Part shown: piece by piece, positions 61,675 through 64,000 of the stretch | Layout of the letters: each line of letters begins with the position of its first letter | Position numbering within the stretch: position 1 is the stretch's first letter | Assembly (NCBI RefSeq): GCF_024519435.1 | Contig: NZ_JALJRZ010000003.1 | Location: 62,001-126,000 of the forward strand | Origin: Terrabacter sp. Ter38 | GTDB lineage: Bacteria > Actinomycetota > Actinomycetes > Actinomycetales > Dermatophilaceae | DNA length: 64,000 nucleotides | Direction of reading: 5' to 3' | Made by a program: the position numbers and the translations under genes | Notes under the pieces: model-generated | The model's database searches: none | What the model saw: the letters and a program-made list of their open reading frames with translations, nothing else | Told to the model about the DNA's origin: nothing

Positions 61675-62994
61675 ATGACCAGTTCGAGCGTCGCGCCCAG
61701 CCCCTCGGGGTCTGGTGCCGCACCCGTCGAGCGGGCCGACGTCATCGTCGTCGGCGCCGGTCCGGGCGGCAGTGCGACGGCGGCCTACCTCGCCGACCAC
61801 GGTCTCGACGTCGTCCTCCTCGAGAAGTCGGCCTTCCCGCGCGACAAGATCTGCGGCGACGGCCTGACCCCCCGCGCGACCAAGGAGCTCATCTCCCTCG
61901 GCGTCGACACGAGCGGGTGGCAGCGCACCAAGGGTCTGCGCATCAAGGGCGGCGGCCACACGCTTCAGCTCGACTGGCCCGAGTCCGACGCCTTCCCGGG
62001 CTACGGCATGGTCCGCACCCGCGCCCAGCTCGACGAGACCCTGGCCCGCCACGCCGAGGCGAGGGGCGCGCGGCTCCACGAGCGCACGAGCGTCACCACC
62101 CCGGTCCGCGACGCCTCGGGCCGCGTCACCGGCGTCACGGCCAAGCGCCTCGACGACGCCGGCCGCGCGACGGGCGAGACCGTCTCCTACCGCGCGCCCG
62201 TCGTCGTCGCGAGCGACGGGGTCTCGAGCCGCCTCGCCACCGCCGTCGGCCGACCCAAGCGCGAGGACCGCGTCATGGGCGTCGCCGTCCGCGCCTACTA
62301 CACGACGCCGAAGCGCGACGACTACCTCGAGAGCCACCTCGAGCTGTGGAGCCGCGACGACGACGGCAACCGCATCCTCATGCCGGGCTACGGCTGGCTC
62401 TTCCCGCTCGAGGACGGCCGCACCAACGTCGGCCTCGGCACGCTCGACACGACGTCGGCCTTCCAGAAGACCGACTACAAGGACGTCATGCGTCGCTGGG
62501 TCGAGGACATCTTCCCCGAATGGCAGCTCGAGCACGACGAGTCGGCCGGTCCGATCCGCGGCGCCGCGCTGCCGATGGGCTTCAACCGCACCCCGCTCTA
62601 CGCCGACGGCCTGCTCCTCGTCGGCGACTCCGGCGGCATGGTCAACCCCTTCAACGGCGAGGGCATCGACTACGCCCTCGAGGCCGCGCGCCTCGGCGCC
62701 GAGCTCGTCGCCCAGGCGATGGCGCGCCCGAGCGACGCGGCGCGCGAACGCGTGCTCGCGGCATACCCCAAGGTCATGAAGGACGAGCTGGGCGGCTACT
62801 TCACGCTCGGTCGCTGGTTCGCCCACGCCATCGGCAACCCCGAGGTCATGCGGCTCGCGACGAAGTACGGCCTGCCCCGCAGGAAGCTCATGCCGCTCCT
62901 GCTCAAGATCATGGCCAACCTCGCCGACCCCACGAGCAAGGGCGCGAGCGACCGCCTCATCACCACCCTCTCGCGGCTGGCTCCGAGCGCATGA
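61675..62994 (+). CDS. Geranylgeranyl reductase-family flavoprotein, probable menaquinone side-chain reductase (MenJ-like)
   Basis: 439 residues. The FAD motif is VIVVGAGPGGSATAAYLA, followed by the GGR-family PRDKICGDGLTPRA segment, and LLVGDSGGMVNPFNGEGIDYAL is the second FAD-binding motif. Orthologous by position and sequence to Rv0561c (MenJ), which saturates one isoprene unit of menaquinone in mycobacteria. Location next to menG and upstream of nuo supports that job; archaeal-type lipid reduction is the alternative. ATG 61675 preferred over GTG 61663. Promoter and Rex-type operator precede it. Confidence 0.85.
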   Translation: MTSSSVAPSPSGSGAAPVERADVIVVGAGPGGSATAAYLADHGLDVVLLEKSAFPRDKICGDGLTPRATKELISLGVDTSGWQRTKGLRIKGGGHTLQLDWPESDAFPGYGMVRTRAQLDETLARHAEARGARLHERTSVTTPVRDASGRVTGVTAKRLDDAGRATGETVSYRAPVVVASDGVSSRLATAVGRPKREDRVMGVAVRAYYTTPKRDDYLESHLELWSRDDDGNRILMPGYGWLFPLEDGRTNVGLGTLDTTSAFQKTDYKDVMRRWVEDIFPEWQLEHDESAGPIRGAALPMGFNRTPLYADGLLLVGDSGGMVNPFNGEGIDYALEAARLGAELVAQAMARPSDAARERVLAAYPKVMKDELGGYFTLGRWFAHAIGNPEVMRLATKYGLPRRKLMPLLLKIMANLADPTSKGASDRLITTLSRLAPSA

Positions 62995-63014
62995 GCCACC
63001 CGCCCGTCGGCGCC

Positions 63015-63034
63015 ATTGTGACGCCGAGCACAAT
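63015..63034 (+). promoter_or_regulatory. Rex-type operator upstream of nuoA
   Basis: ATTGTG-N8-CACAAT, with the same arm spacing as the site before rex (TTTGTG-N8-CACAAA). A -10-like TAGGAT (63050-63055) follows, so the site covers the -35 region. Rex control of nuo is known in Streptomyces coelicolor. Confidence 0.75.
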
Positions 63035-63121
63035 CGATGGGGACGCCCCTAGGATGGGTGCGCCGCGCACCTGCGCCCCCGCTTCGCACGTCAAGCACGA
63101 CCGAAAGGCACGTGACCTCGG

Positions 63122-63481
63122 ATGAACTCCTACGTCCCGATCCTGTTCATGCTGGGGCTCGGCTTCGCGTTCGCCGCGCTGTCGGTCTTCACCTCGCTCG
63201 TCGTCGGGCCCAAGCGCTACAACCGCGCCAAGCTCGAGGCGTACGAGTGCGGCATCCAGCCGACGCCGCAGGCCGCCGGCGGTGGCCGCGTGCCGATCAA
63301 GTACTACCTGACGGCGATGCTCTTCATCATCTTCGACATCGAGTCCGTCTTCCTCTATCCGTTCGCGGTGGCCTTCAACAAGCTCGGCCTCTTCGCGCTG
63401 GTCGAGATGGTCCTGTTCATCCTCACGGTGTTCGTCGCGTACGCCTACGTCTGGCGTCGCGGCGGCCTCGAGTGGGACTGA
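63122..63481 (+). CDS. nuoA: NuoA, complex I subunit A
   Basis: 119 residues with three transmembrane helices. The conserved loop between helix 1 and 2 reads KRYNRAKLEAYECGIQPTPQ (Y-E-C-G), and FDIESVFLYPFAV is the acidic helix-2 signature. It belongs to the membrane arm of NADH:quinone oxidoreductase. ATG 63122. First gene of the nuo operon; nuoB follows 78 bases later. Confidence 0.96.
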   Translation: MNSYVPILFMLGLGFAFAALSVFTSLVVGPKRYNRAKLEAYECGIQPTPQAAGGGRVPIKYYLTAMLFIIFDIESVFLYPFAVAFNKLGLFALVEMVLFILTVFVAYAYVWRRGGLEWD

Positions 63482-63559
63482 CGCCAGGTGACCACGTGAG
63501 CACCCGCAGCAGCGGGCACGCGTCCACCGGGTTCGTCAGGAAAGGTTAAGGAGTAAGCA

Positions 63560-64000
63560 ATGGGTCTCGAAGAGAAGCTCCCAGCCGGGTTCCTGCTCTC
63601 GACCGTCGAGGGTCTCGCCGGCTACATGCGCAAGGCCTCGATCTGGCCGGCCACGTTCGGCCTCGCGTGCTGCGCCATCGAGATGATGGCCGTGGGCACG
63701 CCCGACTACGACATCGCCCGGTTCGGCATGGAGCGCTTCTCGGCGACCCCGCGCCAGGCCGACCTCATGATCGTCGCCGGCCGCGTCAGCCAGAAGATGG
63801 CCCCTGTCGTGCGTCAGGTCTACGACCAGATGCCCAACCCCAAGTGGGTCATCTCCATGGGTGTGTGCGCCAGCTCCGGGGGCATGTTCAACAACTACGC
63901 CATCGTCCAGGGTGTCGACCACATCATCCCGGTCGACATCTACCTGCCCGGCTGCCCGCCCCGCCCGCAGATGCTGCTCAACGCGATCATCGAGCTGCAC
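63560..64000 (+). CDS. nuoB: NuoB, complex I subunit B (runs off the window)
   Basis: First 147 residues of the subunit that carries [4Fe-4S] cluster N2. Ligands are visible: the tandem Cys of [13 protein letters not shown], Cys in [12 protein letters not shown] and Cys in [11 protein letters not shown]. Start ATG 63560 has AAGGAG ten bases upstream. The gene continues past 64000. Confidence 0.96.
   Translation, partial: MGLEEKLPAGFLLSTVEGLAGYMRKASIWPATFGLACCAIEMMAVGTPDYDIARFGMERFSATPRQADLMIVAGRVSQKMAPVVRQVYDQMPNPKWVISMGVCASSGGMFNNYAIVQGVDHIIPVDIYLPGCPPRPQMLLNAIIELH

Larger units (their letters stand above)
1250..62767. repeat. Iterated octamer CGGCATAC / GTATGCCG, 35 dispersed copies
   Basis: By eye I find 21 CGGCATAC (G of GGCATAC at 2314, 6837, 9379, 9472, 12631, 13837, 17388, 18510, 22352, 25451, 28674, 31203, 36469, 40471, 46565, 49415, 50957, 53716, 56285, 59570, 62760) and 14 GTATGCCG (1250, 4092, 12370, 13626, 15288, 16838, 18701, 32115, 36271, 43670, 51725, 54869, 56012, 57759). 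Every GGCATAC is preceded by C and every GTATGCC followed by G, so the unit is at least 8 bases. An A before CGGCATAC is also preferred (20 of 35). Copies lie in genes of both strands, in intergenic DNA (9472, 12370, 13626, 31203, 40471) and over three start codons (1250, 17388, 54869). Role unknown. Confidence 0.85.

Noticed and set aside
1250-62767. Iterated octamer as a strand-biased KOPS- or Chi-like signal
   Set aside because: Both orientations are interspersed throughout (21 against 14) with no switch point, so a polarity signal is not supported in this window.

Overview
This is a very G+C-rich (roughly 70% or more by eye) actinobacterial chromosome segment. It is almost entirely core metabolism and carries no prophage, insertion sequence, CRISPR array or tRNA that I can see. 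The gene order and content (radA-disA-mutY, clpC, bldN-rsbN, rex-hemACDB, hemL, ccdA-resB-ccsB, a dispersed men cluster, nuoAB) are those of an aerobic, menaquinone-using actinobacterium. Several blocks match, from memory, the M. tuberculosis Rv0500-Rv0562 order and the Streptomyces bldN/rex/hem order. My best guess is a member of the Micrococcales, perhaps the Intrasporangiaceae/Dermatophilaceae; this is inference, not demonstrated.

Layout. 1-5.3 kb: end of radA, disA (c-di-AMP synthase), mutY, a PPOX-family protein and a three-gene ABC-2 exporter. 5.3-9.4 kb: a minus-strand operon ABC ATPase / FtsX-like permease / LCP lipoprotein / argA, joined by 4-bp overlaps at two of its three junctions. 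9.5-12.5 kb: clpC with a ClgR-type operator. 12.5-22.2 kb: a mixed stretch with a DUF559 nuclease-like gene bracketed by palindromes, a deaminase, a methyltransferase, a secreted protein, an alpha-hydroxy-acid oxidase, a mycothiol-type DinB protein, a lipoprotein, proline dehydrogenase, proC and two tandem GNAT paralogues. 22.3-26.5 kb: an orphan RCK (TrkA/KtrA) protein, an AcuC-like deacetylase, an archaeal-type AspRS, an excisionase-type HTH regulator and a 32-residue ribosomal protein (bS22 type). 26.8-32.2 kb: an SDR, a PlsC acyltransferase with a histone-H1-like tail, and rsbN-like/bldN. 32.3-40.4 kb: a glutaredoxin-like gene, rex, hemA, hemC, hemD, hemB, a MarR regulator and hemL. 40.5-47.2 kb: an ABM-type protein, a LysE exporter, a histidine phosphatase and the system II cytochrome c maturation genes. 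47.3-63 kb: the menaquinone genes menA, menE, menB, menC, menD, menF, menG and a menJ-like reductase, interspersed with an FAD monooxygenase, an MFS transporter, a frameshifted hydrolase, a Nudix protein and a BKACE enzyme. 63.1-64 kb: nuoA and the start of nuoB.

How it fits together. Haem, menaquinone, cytochrome c maturation and complex I genes sit within 31 kb. Rex-type operators are visible in front of rex-hemACDB, the menJ-like reductase and nuoA, so a redox (NADH/NAD+) regulon seems to tie together haem synthesis, quinone side-chain saturation and NADH dehydrogenase.

The most striking unexplained signal is an octamer, CGGCATAC / GTATGCCG. I count 35 copies scattered through the window on both strands, in coding sequence (in several reading frames), between genes and even over start codons. 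That is far more than composition would give, and no annotated feature explains it.
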